Part shown: positions 15,744 to 25,270 of the stretch, piece by piece
Position numbering within the stretch: the stretch's first letter is position 1
Layout: the number at the start of each line of letters is the position of its first letter
Source of the DNA: Pseudoduganella albidiflava
GTDB lineage: Bacteria; Pseudomonadota; Gammaproteobacteria; Burkholderiales; Burkholderiaceae_D
Assembly: GCF_004322755.1 (NCBI RefSeq)
Contig: NZ_CP036401.1
Coordinates: 5,270,001 to 5,334,000 of the forward strand
Length of the DNA: 64,000 bases
Direction: 5' to 3'
Translations under genes and position numbers: made by a program
The notes under the pieces: generated by a model
What the model saw: only the letters and a program-made list of their open reading frames with translations
Database searches by the model: none
Told to the model about the DNA's origin: nothing

Positions 15744-17246
15744 TTATTTCGCCAGTTCGACCAGCACCGCCGTGTACATCTGCAAGTTCAGCAACAGCTG
15801 TTTTTCGCTGATGAATTCATGCTCCGAGTGCCCCGTATAGACGGCGCCGGGCATGCCGGGGCCGAAGCTGACGGCATTGGGGAACAGGCGCGAGTTGGTA
15901 CCGCCGCCGATCGCTACCGGCCTGGCATCGCGCGCCCCGGTGTAATGGGCGAAGATGTCGAGCAGCACCGGCACTTGCGGTGCGTCTTCAAGCACCCACG
16001 GTTCGCCGATCTGCGCCTTCAGCGAGGCCTTCGGCGCGTGCGCAGCCTTCCAGCCATCGAACGCGGCGTGGAACTCGCGCTCCAGTTCGGCGCCGGTCTT
16101 GCCCCGCGGGCGGCGCAGGTTCAGGTTCAGCTGCAGCGCGCCGCCATCCGCCTTCAGCATCACGGGCGCCACCGTCATCGGGCCCATGAAAGCGTCGCGA
16201 TAGGCCACGTTGCCGAATTTCTCGCCATACAGGCCGGTGCCGACCAGGTCGTTGACGAACGTGACCATGGCGCCCGCCGTCGTGCCTTGCCATGGCTGCA
16301 CCGCCAGCGCGTCGGCCAGCATGGCGATCGCGTTGACGCCATCTTCCGGCTTCGACGAGTGCGCCGACACGCCCTCCGCGGTGACCGTCAATTGCTTGCC
16401 CGAGCGGGCAAAGGTATAGCGCATGCCCTTCTGGCTCGCGGCACGGTCGCGAATGCGCTGTTCCAGTGCCGGCGTGGCACCATCGATCACGGCGCGCGCA
16501 TCCTCCGGGATCTGGCTGTTGAAGAAGCCTCCGGTGAACGATGCCAGGGACGGACCGGCCGGTGCCCTGGCCATCTCCGCCGGCATCGTCACCGTCACCA
16601 GCCCCCAGCCTTTCTCCGCCGTGACCGCCGGGTATTCGGCATCGAGCGTGATGTTCACCTGCGGCGGCGTGTGCGTCTTCAGGTAAGTCTCCAGCGGGCC
16701 CCAGTCCGATTCCTCGGCCATGTACACATACAGTTCGATGCGCTTGGACACCGGCACCTTGCGGTCGCTGATCGCCTTCATGGCATACAGCGCCGTGGCG
16801 ATCGGTCCCTTGTCATCCTCGGTGCCACGGCCCAGCAGCAGGCCCGGCTCGCTGGTGCGGTCCAGCGTAAAGGGCGACTGCTTCCATTTCGACGGGTCGA
16901 CCGGCTGCACGTCGCCGTGCGTGACGATGCCTACCCGCTCGCTGCCCTTGCCAAGGCCGATGACGACGACGCAACCGGCATCGTCGAAGTCGAAGCCCAG
17001 GCGCGCCGCCTCCTCGCGCAGGAAAGCCTTGAAGGCGATGTGCTGGGCATTGCGCTCGCACGGCACGCCTTCCTGCACGACCGTATTGAAAGCAACCATC
17101 TTTTCGAGCGTGTCGATGACCTTGCCGTGGTAGGCGGTGCGGGCATGCTCGGCGGTTGCAAGGGCGATGGGGCTCGGCGCGGCGGCGGCGGCCTGGAAAA
17201 ACAGGGGCAGCAAGGAAGCCAGGGCGGCTTTTTTCAGCATCGTCAT
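15744..17246 (-). CDS. M20-family dipeptidase, exported
   Basis: A 500-residue metallopeptidase with signal peptide (MTMLKKAALASLLPLFFQAAAAAP cut near Ala). The M20 zinc site is visible: THGDVQPVD (His and Asp), GRGTEDDKG (bridging Asp), MAEESDWG (Glu pair) and GHSEHEFI (C-terminal His). The dimerisation domain lies in the middle. Members hydrolyse dipeptides or small peptides; here it is probably periplasmic. An AGGAT site sits before ATG. The gene is divergent from the hybrid kinase. Confidence 0.9.
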   Translation of the reverse strand: MTMLKKAALASLLPLFFQAAAAAPSPIALATAEHARTAYHGKVIDTLEKMVAFNTVVQEGVPCERNAQHIAFKAFLREEAARLGFDFDDAGCVVVIGLGKGSERVGIVTHGDVQPVDPSKWKQSPFTLDRTSEPGLLLGRGTEDDKGPIATALYAMKAISDRKVPVSKRIELYVYMAEESDWGPLETYLKTHTPPQVNITLDAEYPAVTAEKGWGLVTVTMPAEMARAPAGPSLASFTGGFFNSQIPEDARAVIDGATPALEQRIRDRAASQKGMRYTFARSGKQLTVTAEGVSAHSSKPEDGVNAIAMLADALAVQPWQGTTAGAMVTFVNDLVGTGLYGEKFGNVAYRDAFMGPMTVAPVMLKADGGALQLNLNLRRPRGKTGAELEREFHAAFDGWKAAHAPKASLKAQIGEPWVLEDAPQVPVLLDIFAHYTGARDARPVAIGGGTNSRLFPNAVSFGPGMPGAVYTGHSEHEFISEKQLLLNLQMYTAVLVELAK

Positions 17247-17373
17247 ATCCTGAGGAATCGTGGTGGCTCGCGCAACAGGGCGTCATCGCAGGCGCATTGC
17301 CTGCTGTCACCGGCCGCAAGCTTATGGTAACTTGGCACAACTATTAACGAGTGTACACGTACCTCCACGTTTC

Positions 17374-19635
17374 GTGCAGACAAGCCCCAGCCAGCTGCCA
17401 CCTCACGTCCATCCACGCCTGCCCACCATCCGATTCCGGCTGGCGCTGCTGGTGTTCAGTTGCGTGCTGCCCGCCGCCATCGTGTCGGCGTTCCTGATCT
17501 ATGACCATTACCGCGTCGAGCGGGCCAGCCTGCTGGGCGAGGCCATGGCCACGGCGCGCTCGATGGTGTCGGTGGTGGACCGCGATTTCGACACCGTCAT
17601 CACCGCGCTGTCCGCGCTGTCGGTGTCCGACGATATCGATGAAACCGATCTTGCCGAATTCCGCCGGCAGGCCACCAACGTCCACGCGATCCTGCCGATC
17701 ACGGAAATCGTGCTGTATGACGCGCCGAGCCGCCGCCAGCTGATGAACACCGCGGGACCGCTCGCCGCCGGCCCCGTCAACCCCGGATTGCTGCGCGACG
17801 TGATGCGCACCGCGCAACCGGTCGTGACCGGCCTCACGATCGATGGTGCGAAGGGGCAGACGATCACGGTCGGCGTGCCGGTCATGCGCGGCGGCGCGGT
17901 GCGCTACGTGCTGGCGGCGCAGGTGCTGCCGGCGGCGCTCGGCGCGATCCTGCGCGACCAGCAGATCCCGGCCACGTGGCGCGCGTCGATCCTGGATGGC
18001 GACCTGCGCATCGTCGCCCGTAACGTCGACATCGAGCGCTACCGCGGCACCCTGCCCGCCCCCGACCTGGTCGAACGCATGCGCCGCCAGCTCGAGGATA
18101 CGTTCGAAGGCTCCACCGTCGACGGCAAGCCGGTCGTCATGCTGTACAGCCGTTCCACCAAGTCCGGCTGGAGCGTCACGCTGGGCATCCCCCATGCGAA
18201 CCTGGCGGCGGGGCTGATGCGCACGCTGGAATCGCTGATCATCGCCACCGTGGTGCTCCTGGCGCTGGGGCTGGGCATGGCATGGCTGGTGGGCGGCCGC
18301 ATCGCGCATTCCGTGCAGGCGCTGATCGGGCCCGCGACCGCGCTGGGCACCGGGCAGCACGTGCAGCCCGCGGTCGTGGACTTTTCCGAAGCCCAGCAGG
18401 TGGCCGATTCGCTGGTGCGCGCCGCGGCCGCACTGGACGAGGCCCGCGGCCGCGCCGACAACGAATTGCGCGAACGCCGCGCCGCCCAGGAAGCGCTGCA
18501 AGCCGCCGACCGGCGCAAGGATGAGTTCCTGGCCACGCTGGCGCACGAGCTGCGCAACCCGATGGCACCGCTCGTCAACGCGCTCGAGATCATGCGCCTC
18601 GGCGGGCCCGGCAAGCCGCCGCCGCCCAATGTGCTGGACATCATCGGCCGCCAGCTGCAGCAGATGGTGCGCCTGGTCGACGACCTGCTCGACGTGTCGC
18701 GCATCACCACCGGCAAGCTGGGCATCCGCACCGAGCCCATCGTGCTGCAGGACGTCGTCACGCATTCGCTGGAAACGGCCGGCCCGCTGATCACGCAGCG
18801 GCGCCACGCGCTGTCCGTCAACGTGCCGGATGAACCGGTGCCGCTGCAGGGCGACCCCACGCGCCTGGCGCAAGTGCTGTCCAACCTGCTGAACAACGCC
18901 GCCAAGTACACGCCGAACGGCGGGCGCATCGCCTTGAACGCCGTGCGCCTGCAAGGGCCGGACCGGGTACGCATCGAGATCAGCGACAATGGCATCGGCA
19001 TCGCCGCGGGCGTGCTGCCGCAGGTGTTCGACATCTTCTTCCAGGCCGACCGCTCGCTGGGCCGCGCGCAGGCCGGGCTGGGTATCGGGCTGTCGCTGGC
19101 GCGCCGCCTGGTCGAGCTGCATGGCGGCACGCTGACCGCCTCCAGTCCCGGCAAGGACCTGGGCAGCACGTTCGCCCTGGAACTGCCGGTCACGCTCGAT
19201 ACAGCGGCGCCAGCATGCGCCGACGATGCCGGCACGGCGCCCCTGCCGCAGCTGCGCGTGCTGGTGGCCGACGACAACATCGATCACGCCAATACGCTGC
19301 GCACGCTGCTCATCGCCGCCGGGCAAACCGTTACCGTGTGCTACGACGGCCTGTCCGCGCTGCGCAGCGCCGAGACCTTCGAACCGCAGATCGCCTTCCT
19401 CGACATCGGCATGCCGCGCATGGATGGCTATGAACTGGCGCGGCGGCTGCGCGCCGACCCGCGCCAGCGCGACTGCATGCTGGTGGCCGTCACTGGCTGG
19501 GGCCAGGAAAAGGACCAGCAGGACTCGCGGGCCGCCGGCTTCCACCGGCACATCGTCAAGCCGCTGGCACCCACCCAGCTGCGCGCCCTCCTGCAGGAAC
19601 GCGCCAGCCGTGCCACAATGCACGACACCGTTTGA
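17374..19635 (+). CDS. Hybrid sensor histidine kinase/response regulator
   Basis: A 753-residue inner-membrane protein. The first helix (about 20-45) and a second one near 290-310 bracket a periplasmic sensor region resembling a dCache domain. The kinase core has the H-box FLATLAHELRNPMAP with His391, the N-box NLLNNAAKYT, the G1 box DNGIGI and the G2 box GLGIGLSLARRLVELHGG. A C-terminal receiver carries the phosphoacceptor Asp677 in FLDIGMPRMDG and the conserved Lys in IVKPL. GTG at 17374 is taken as the start; the upstream open frame has no good signal. No output gene is adjacent. Confidence 0.9.
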   Translation: MQTSPSQLPPHVHPRLPTIRFRLALLVFSCVLPAAIVSAFLIYDHYRVERASLLGEAMATARSMVSVVDRDFDTVITALSALSVSDDIDETDLAEFRRQATNVHAILPITEIVLYDAPSRRQLMNTAGPLAAGPVNPGLLRDVMRTAQPVVTGLTIDGAKGQTITVGVPVMRGGAVRYVLAAQVLPAALGAILRDQQIPATWRASILDGDLRIVARNVDIERYRGTLPAPDLVERMRRQLEDTFEGSTVDGKPVVMLYSRSTKSGWSVTLGIPHANLAAGLMRTLESLIIATVVLLALGLGMAWLVGGRIAHSVQALIGPATALGTGQHVQPAVVDFSEAQQVADSLVRAAAALDEARGRADNELRERRAAQEALQAADRRKDEFLATLAHELRNPMAPLVNALEIMRLGGPGKPPPPNVLDIIGRQLQQMVRLVDDLLDVSRITTGKLGIRTEPIVLQDVVTHSLETAGPLITQRRHALSVNVPDEPVPLQGDPTRLAQVLSNLLNNAAKYTPNGGRIALNAVRLQGPDRVRIEISDNGIGIAAGVLPQVFDIFFQADRSLGRAQAGLGIGLSLARRLVELHGGTLTASSPGKDLGSTFALELPVTLDTAAPACADDAGTAPLPQLRVLVADDNIDHANTLRTLLIAAGQTVTVCYDGLSALRSAETFEPQIAFLDIGMPRMDGYELARRLRADPRQRDCMLVAVTGWGQEKDQQDSRAAGFHRHIVKPLAPTQLRALLQERASRATMHDTV

Positions 19636-19723
19636 GCCGTGCCTCCCGCCCGGCCCGAAACGGCATCTTGCATGAAAGGCAGGGCCGCGCCACCGAGCGT
19701 TGGCGCGCCCGAGTAACGATCCG

Positions 19724-20716
19724 ATGACTCCAACTATTCCACTTTCCATCCTCGATCTTTCCCCGATCGCCGAAGGCAGCCACGCCGGCGAATCGCTGCG
19801 CAACACGCTGGACCTGGCGCAGCATGGCGAACGCTGGGGCTTCCAGCGCTACTGGCTGGCCGAACACCACGGCATGCCCGGCATCGCCAGCGCCGCGACC
19901 GCCGTCGTCATCGCCCACGTGGCGGGCGGCACCAGCACGATCCGGGTCGGTGCCGGCGGCATCATGCTGCCCAACCACTCGCCCCTGGTGATCGCCGAAC
20001 AGTTCGGCACCCTCGAAGCGCTGTTCCCCGGCCGCATCGACCTGGGCCTGGGCCGCGCGCCGGGCTCCGACCAGACCACCGCGCGCGCACTGCGCCGCAA
20101 CCTCGCTTCCGATGCCGAGGAGTTCCCGCAGGACGTACTGGAACTGCAGGACTACATGAGCGACTCGCCCCGCCAGCGCGTGCTGGCCGTGCCGGGCCAG
20201 GGCGCCAAGGTACCGCTGTGGATCCTGGGTTCGAGCCTGTTCGGCGCCCAGCTGGCCGCGCACCTGGGGCTGCCCTACGCGTTCGCCTCGCACTTCGCGC
20301 CACAGATGATGATGCAGGCGGTGAACTTCTACCGCAGCAACTTCAAGCCCTCGGCGCAGCTGGCCAAGCCCTACGTCATGCTGGGCTATAACGTGTTCGC
20401 CGCGGATACCGATGAAGAGGCGCAGTTCCTCGCCACGTCGATGCAGCAGGCTTTCGTCAACCTGCGCACCGGCCGTCCGTCGAAACTGCCGCCGCCGCAG
20501 GCCAACTACCGCGACACCCTCGGCCCGCAGGAAAACGCCATGCTCGACTCGGTGCTCTCGTGCACCGCCACCGGCTCGCGCGCCACCGTGGCGGCCCAGC
20601 TGGACGCCTTCATCGCCAGCACCCGGCCGGACGAACTGATGGTCACCTCGCAGATCCACGACCACCGCGCCCGGCTGCGCTCCTACGAAATCCTGGGCGA
20701 CATCCTGCGCGGCTAG
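19724..20716 (+). CDS. LLM-class flavin-dependent oxidoreductase
   Basis: A 330-residue luciferase-like TIM-barrel protein. It begins [19 protein letters not shown], with [20 protein letters not shown] and [20 protein letters not shown] following, which match YhbW-like FMN-dependent monooxygenases (MsnO8 group). It probably binds reduced flavin; the substrate is unknown. ATG at 19724 is preferred over a TTG 24 bp upstream. Confidence 0.9.
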   Translation: MTPTIPLSILDLSPIAEGSHAGESLRNTLDLAQHGERWGFQRYWLAEHHGMPGIASAATAVVIAHVAGGTSTIRVGAGGIMLPNHSPLVIAEQFGTLEALFPGRIDLGLGRAPGSDQTTARALRRNLASDAEEFPQDVLELQDYMSDSPRQRVLAVPGQGAKVPLWILGSSLFGAQLAAHLGLPYAFASHFAPQMMMQAVNFYRSNFKPSAQLAKPYVMLGYNVFAADTDEEAQFLATSMQQAFVNLRTGRPSKLPPPQANYRDTLGPQENAMLDSVLSCTATGSRATVAAQLDAFIASTRPDELMVTSQIHDHRARLRSYEILGDILRG

Positions 20717-20734
20717 CCTCCCCGCAATATTTCC

Positions 20735-21065
20735 CCGAACCGGGGTCAGACCCCGATTTCAGGAAATGTTTCTGGAAATCGGGGTCTGACCCCGGTTTCT
20801 GGAAACATTTCCCGTACCGCAAGGGGTTGCCGGGCCGCTAGTCCGCATTTTCCTGGAAAAATTTCCAGAAAAGGGGGACTGTCCCCAGCGGTTCTTGCGC
20901 AACAAAGTCGCGGGTTCAGCAGGTCGGCAACGGTCGAACTCTCCGCGCTTGACCACGGCAAGGCTGGTGCCCTCCGGGACGCCAACTCAGTACAGTCCGA
21001 ATAATACCTTCTGAAAATATTTCTAAAAATCGGGGACTGTCCCCTTTTTTTGGCAATATTTCCAG
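20735..21065. repeat. Cluster of GGGGTCAGACCCC and GGGGACTGTCCCC palindromes
   Basis: At least two GGGGTCAGACCCC-type sites in opposite orientation, with AAATGTTTC/GAAACATTT between, form large hairpins at 20735-20812. Two GGGGACTGTCCCC-type sites follow near 20875 and 21033. The motif family is intergenic here and recurs at 26060, 44.4 kb and inside the MITE-like copy 1. No gene is seen in this 410-bp gap. Confidence 0.65.
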
Positions 21066-21126
21066 CATTTGGGGCGGCATGCCTTTCTGCTTGCCGCCCG
21101 ACGTTTCTCAGCAATAAGGAATCGCA

Positions 21127-22368
21127 GTGCACGTAGAAGAACAACAAGATATTTCCGCCGCCATGGTGTGGCTGATGGCGACTGCCACCGGTCTCATCGT
21201 TGCGAACCTGTATTACGCCCAGCCCCTGGTCGGGCCGATCAGCCAGGCGACGGGCCTCGATCCCGGTGCCGCCGGCCTGATCGTCACGCTGACGCAGATG
21301 GGCTATTGCCTGGGCATGATCTTCATCGTGCCGCTCGGCGACCTGGTCGAGAACCGCCGGCTGATCGTCATGGCGCTGGCCGGTACCGCGTGCGCGCTGG
21401 CCGTCGCGGCCTTCAGCACCAGCGCGGTACTGTTCCTGGCGGCTATGTTCTGCATCGGTCTCGGCTCGGTGGCGGCACAGGTCATCGTGCCGTTCGCGTC
21501 GCACCTGGCGAAGCCGGAAACGCGCGGGCAGACGGTGGGCACCGTCGTCAGCGGCCTGATGCTGGGGATCATGCTGGCGCGGCCGGTGGCCAGTCTCGTC
21601 ACCGATGCGCTGGGGTGGCACGCCATCTTCGTGCTCTCGGCGCTGGTGACGGCCGGCCTGGCGCTGGTGCTGCGGCGCCGCCTGCCGCGGCGCGACCCGG
21701 CGCAGGCCCGACTGGCGCAGAACCCCTCGCAGCAAACCACTTCGCAGCAGACCATCCCGGCGCAAAAGACCACCTATCTTGCGCTGCTGGCATCGCTGTG
21801 GTTCCTGCTGAAGACCACGCCGATCCTGCGCCGCCGCTCCGCTTACCAGTTCTGCATGTTCGGTGCCTTCAGCCTGTTCTGGACCACCGTGCCGCTGATC
21901 CTCGCCAGCCCCGCGTTCGGCCTGTCGCAATCGGGCATCGCGATCTTCGCGCTGGTCGGCGTGGCGGGCGCCCTGGCGTCGCCGATCGCCGGCCGCCGCG
22001 CCGACCAGGGCAAGTCCCGCTCGACGACGGCCGTCGCCCTGGTGGCCGCCGCGCTGTCGCTTGCCGCGCCGCTGCTGCTGCACGGTGGCCGCATGTTCGA
22101 GCTGGGCTTGCTGGTGGTGGCCGCGATCGTGCTGGACGGCGCGGTCTCGGCCAGCCTCGTCACCGGCCAGCGGGCGCTGTATGCGCTCAGTGCCGACGTG
22201 CGTTCGCGCCTGAACGGCCTGTACATGGCGATCTTCTTCATGGGTGGCGCGCTCGGCTCCTCGGCGGGCGGCTGGATGTATGCCCACCACGGCTGGCAGG
22301 GTGTGCTGATGGCCGGCCTGCTGTTCCCCGCCGCCGGCCTGCTGGTCTTCAGCACCGAGCGCAAGTAA
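21127..22368 (+). CDS. MFS transporter
   Basis: A 413-residue protein with 12 predicted transmembrane helices. The N-terminal half reads VANLYYAQPLVGPISQ, and IVPLGDLVENRRLIV is the MFS loop 2-3 signature. The cytoplasmic middle loop is Gln/Thr-rich (NPSQQTTSQQTIPAQ). It resembles the YnfM/sugar-efflux-like group. It starts at GTG after an AAGGA site. The substrate is unknown. Confidence 0.85.
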   Translation: MHVEEQQDISAAMVWLMATATGLIVANLYYAQPLVGPISQATGLDPGAAGLIVTLTQMGYCLGMIFIVPLGDLVENRRLIVMALAGTACALAVAAFSTSAVLFLAAMFCIGLGSVAAQVIVPFASHLAKPETRGQTVGTVVSGLMLGIMLARPVASLVTDALGWHAIFVLSALVTAGLALVLRRRLPRRDPAQARLAQNPSQQTTSQQTIPAQKTTYLALLASLWFLLKTTPILRRRSAYQFCMFGAFSLFWTTVPLILASPAFGLSQSGIAIFALVGVAGALASPIAGRRADQGKSRSTTAVALVAAALSLAAPLLLHGGRMFELGLLVVAAIVLDGAVSASLVTGQRALYALSADVRSRLNGLYMAIFFMGGALGSSAGGWMYAHHGWQGVLMAGLLFPAAGLLVFSTERK

Positions 22369-22484
22369 GGGCAAGCGAGGCAAGCAAGGGCAAGCAAGCG
22401 CACGCATGCTTGCCTCGGCGGCGGTGCCAGCGCGCAGGCGTGCCACCGTTGACGCCCCGCGGCGCGCTCGCCGATACTGCCCGC

Positions 22485-23456
22485 ATGACGCACTCAATGA
22501 CCGCATACATCGGCCGCTTCGCCCCCTCCCCCACCGGCCCGCTGCACCTCGGCTCGCTCGTCGCGGCCATGGCGAGCTACCTCGACGCGAAAGTGCACCA
22601 CGGCCAGTGGCTGGTGCGCATCGAAGACCTCGACCGCGACCGCAACGTGCCCGGCGCCGACCAGCACATCCTTGCTTCCCTGCGCCGCTGCGGCATGGCG
22701 TGGGATGGCGACGTGACGTGGCAGACGCGCCGCGAACACCTGTACGAAGCCGCGCTGGCGCAACTGGGGCAGCACGTCTACCCGTGCGGCTGCTCGCGCA
22801 GGGAGATCGCCGACTCACAACTGAATCTACAGCTGAATCTACAGCTGAACCTGCAACCGAATCGACAGCTCGACCAGCAATCCCGGCCCGCCCCGCCCCA
22901 CAACGCCACGCTGGTCTACCCCGGCACGTGCCGAGCGGGCCTGGCACCGGGCAAGGCGCCGCGCGCACTGCGCCTGCGCACGCCGCAGCACCCTGCCCGC
23001 GTGATCGGCTTCGACGACCGCTGGCATGGCCACGTCGAGCAGGACATCACCGCCGAAGTCGGCGATTTCGTGGTCCGCCGCGCCGATGGCTTCTGGGCTT
23101 ACCAGCTGGCCGTCGTGGTCGACGATGCCGCGCAGGGCATTACCGACATCGTCCGCGGTGCCGACCTGCTCGACTCCACGCCCCGCCAGCTCTACCTGCA
23201 GGAGCTGCTGGGCGTGCCGCATCCCCGTTACCTGCATGTGCCGGTCGTTGCCAACGCCGATGGCGAGAAGCTGTCGAAACAGACCGGCGCGGCGGCCTTC
23301 GACAATGGCGCGCCGCCCGAGCGGCTGCTGGCGGACAGCCTGCAGCCGGCGGCCCGCTTCCTTGGCCTGCACGTCGAGGCCGACACCATTGCCGCGTTCT
23401 GGACCGCCGCGGTACCGGCCTGGGAACGCCTGCTGCGCGACCACCGCCGCATGTAG
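22485..23456 (+). CDS. gluQ: Glutamyl-Q tRNA(Asp) synthetase
   Basis: A 323-residue class I aminoacyl-tRNA synthetase paralogue that glutamylates queuosine on tRNA(Asp). The ATP-binding HIGH-like motif is GPLHLGS near residue 20, the KMSKS-like motif is KLSKQ near residue 265. The zinc site cysteines are in YPCGCSRREI and YPGTCR. Between them lies an unusual Gln/Leu/Asn-rich insertion (residues about 112-135). ATG at 22485 gives the expected N terminus. No dksA is beside it. Confidence 0.93.
   Translation: MTHSMTAYIGRFAPSPTGPLHLGSLVAAMASYLDAKVHHGQWLVRIEDLDRDRNVPGADQHILASLRRCGMAWDGDVTWQTRREHLYEAALAQLGQHVYPCGCSRREIADSQLNLQLNLQLNLQPNRQLDQQSRPAPPHNATLVYPGTCRAGLAPGKAPRALRLRTPQHPARVIGFDDRWHGHVEQDITAEVGDFVVRRADGFWAYQLAVVVDDAAQGITDIVRGADLLDSTPRQLYLQELLGVPHPRYLHVPVVANADGEKLSKQTGAAAFDNGAPPERLLADSLQPAARFLGLHVEADTIAAFWTAAVPAWERLLRDHRRM
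22818..22880 (+). repeat. In-frame 12-bp tandem repeat inside gluQ
   Basis: The unit CAGCTGAATCTA occurs three times with minor changes and once more degenerate, encoding QLNL QLNL QLNL QPNR. It lies between the two zinc-binding cysteine pairs of GluQRS and keeps the reading frame. Confidence 0.85.
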
Positions 23457-23638
23457 GGCAGCCCGGCAGGGGGTCCGCAGGCATATTCGGCACCGCCTGG
23501 TTGCCAGCCTGCAGCGCCCTCCCGGACAATGCCGCACGCCCCTGTAGGACTGGTCCTCCGGCTTATCGTGGGTTGGCGAACAGACCCGCGCGAGGCCGGC
23601 GCGCACACTTGCTCCATCGTTTTAACAGGAGGTGAGCC

Positions 23639-24028
23639 ATGCGTCGCTTCATGATTCCCGCCGCGCTCGGCCTGGCCGTACTGGCCGGCTCGGGCGCAGT
23701 CGCCAACGACCAGATCTACAAGTGCATCGATGCGAACGGCACCACGATGTTGTCCGATAAACCTTGCGCAATCGTCGAAGCGGTTCCCGCCGACAGCTCG
23801 TCGGCTACCGGTGCAGTGAGCGACCTGCCCCTCGTCGGCGAAGACCGCCCGCAGGTGACGAAGGAGTACTTCACGCTGCCGGCGGCGGAGATCGACCACG
23901 GCCAGCGCACCAAGGTACAGCTCGTGAGCACCCCGCCGAAAGTGGACGTGGCCACGCTGAAGGCTGCCAGGCTGAAGCTGGAGCTGGAAGACAAGACCGC
24001 CTCGCTGCGCCAGGCCAGCCTGGATTGA
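23639..24028 (+). CDS. DUF4124-like exported protein
   Basis: A 129-residue protein with a signal peptide (residues 1-22, ending AVAND). The segment QIYKCIDANGTTMLSDKPC resembles the DUF4124 domain, a small fold with two cysteines that may form a disulfide. The rest is polar and helical at the C terminus. AGGAGGTG sits just upstream of ATG. Function is unknown; such proteins are periplasmic. Confidence 0.8.
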   Translation: MRRFMIPAALGLAVLAGSGAVANDQIYKCIDANGTTMLSDKPCAIVEAVPADSSSATGAVSDLPLVGEDRPQVTKEYFTLPAAEIDHGQRTKVQLVSTPPKVDVATLKAARLKLELEDKTASLRQASLD

Positions 24029-24386
24029 TCGTGGCGCCGGGGACACACCCCGGCTTGCACGAATAAAGTCACTACGGAGCGTGCACCGGCACGCGCCTCT
24101 TCGCCACGCCACGTGAGCGAAACGCTGCAAAATGTCGCGCAACGCCGCGCAATACCGTGCAACCCCGGCACCTCTCGCTAGCGCTACCAAACTTTGATTG
24201 CCTGCCTTTCTTCCCCTGTGGACAGAGCCGTATAAGCGCGGCACTTTGTTACAAATAATCCATGTTTCCTCTTTGACACGTGACAATGTCATGCCGAGAA
24301 TGGGTTGCGCCGCGTCGATCAAGAGTCGACCGTGCCGGAAGTCCGGCCGCGGCACTTGGCACGATCAACCACGATAAGGAATGCAC
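24029..24386. other. 358-bp gap upstream of the PEP-CTERM gene
   Basis: No gene is seen. A dyad TGACA (24274-24278) and TGTCA (24287-24291) with a TTGACA-like hexamer suggests a promoter/operator for the PEP-CTERM gene. The first half of the gap has short direct repeats of CGTGCAA/GCGCAA type but no clear function. Confidence 0.45.
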
Positions 24387-25127
24387 ATGAAGATGAAGCA
24401 GGCATACTTGGCACTGGCCCTGGCGGTTGCCGCGGGCAGCGCCGCCGCGGCCACGACGAATTTTTCTTCCGGCACCGAAGGGTGGGAGGGAACCCAGCCC
24501 GCGAACGGCGTCGGCGGCTCCGGCATCGATACATCGCTGGGCGTCGACGCACCTTCCTACCGCACGATCATCAACAACTTCGGCATCACCTTCGCCAACA
24601 GCACGAACGCCGCTTTCGTGCGCGATTACACGGCGTCGTCATCGGTCACCTTCGGCATCGACGTGCTGGCGCAGCAGGTGAGCTTCTTCGGTACTGACGT
24701 CACGCGCGACCTCGTGCTGGAACTGCGCGACTACGACAACGCCAACAACGGCCTGCCCTACACCAGCGTCTGGTACACGATCGGCACGCTCGATGCTTCG
24801 GTCGAGGGATGGCAGAACTTCTCCGTCACCATCAACGATACGTCGGCGATCGGCCTGCCGTCGGGCTGGGGTGGCTATGGCGCCGAACAGGCCGACGGCA
24901 CGCCTTACCTGCCGGAAGACCGCACCTTCGCCAGTGTGCTGGCCGGTGTCGACGAGATCGCCTTCACGACGTACAAGCCGGGCTTCGTGTACGGCTTCAC
25001 CGATTTCGACGTGGCCGTGGACAACATCACCGTCAGCCCCGTGCCGGAACCGGGCACCTACGCGATGATGCTGGCCGGCCTGGGCCTGGTGGGCGCCATC
25101 GCCCGCCGCCGCAAGCAGCAGGCCTGA
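24387..25127 (+). CDS. PEP-CTERM sorting-domain protein
   Basis: A 246-residue secreted protein. It has a signal peptide (MKMKQAYLALALAVAAGS) and a C-terminal sorting signal: VPEPGTYAMMLAGLGLVGAI followed by ARRRKQQA. Such tails are recognised by exosortase and are common in exopolysaccharide-producing Gram-negatives. The body is beta-rich and includes TFGIDVLAQQVSFFGTDVTR. The second in-frame ATG is chosen because AAGGA lies 6 bp before it. No exosortase gene is in the window. Confidence 0.9.
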   Translation: MKMKQAYLALALAVAAGSAAAATTNFSSGTEGWEGTQPANGVGGSGIDTSLGVDAPSYRTIINNFGITFANSTNAAFVRDYTASSSVTFGIDVLAQQVSFFGTDVTRDLVLELRDYDNANNGLPYTSVWYTIGTLDASVEGWQNFSVTINDTSAIGLPSGWGGYGAEQADGTPYLPEDRTFASVLAGVDEIAFTTYKPGFVYGFTDFDVAVDNITVSPVPEPGTYAMMLAGLGLVGAIARRRKQQA

Positions 25128-25270
25128 TGCGCGACTGATTGTCCGCCGGCGCGGCGCGGCCGCACGCGCCGGCGGGCAACCCGCTGCGGACAGTGGCCCC
25201 CTGCCGGGCACTGTTCCCATTCCCGATGGCGGTCCTATAATGCGCGCTCTGCCCATACCGCGAGAGAACC

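Noticed and set aside
24029..24386. A sigma-54 promoter for the PEP-CTERM gene
   Set aside because: Several GGCAC sites exist, but none has a GC pair at the correct distance for the -12 element.
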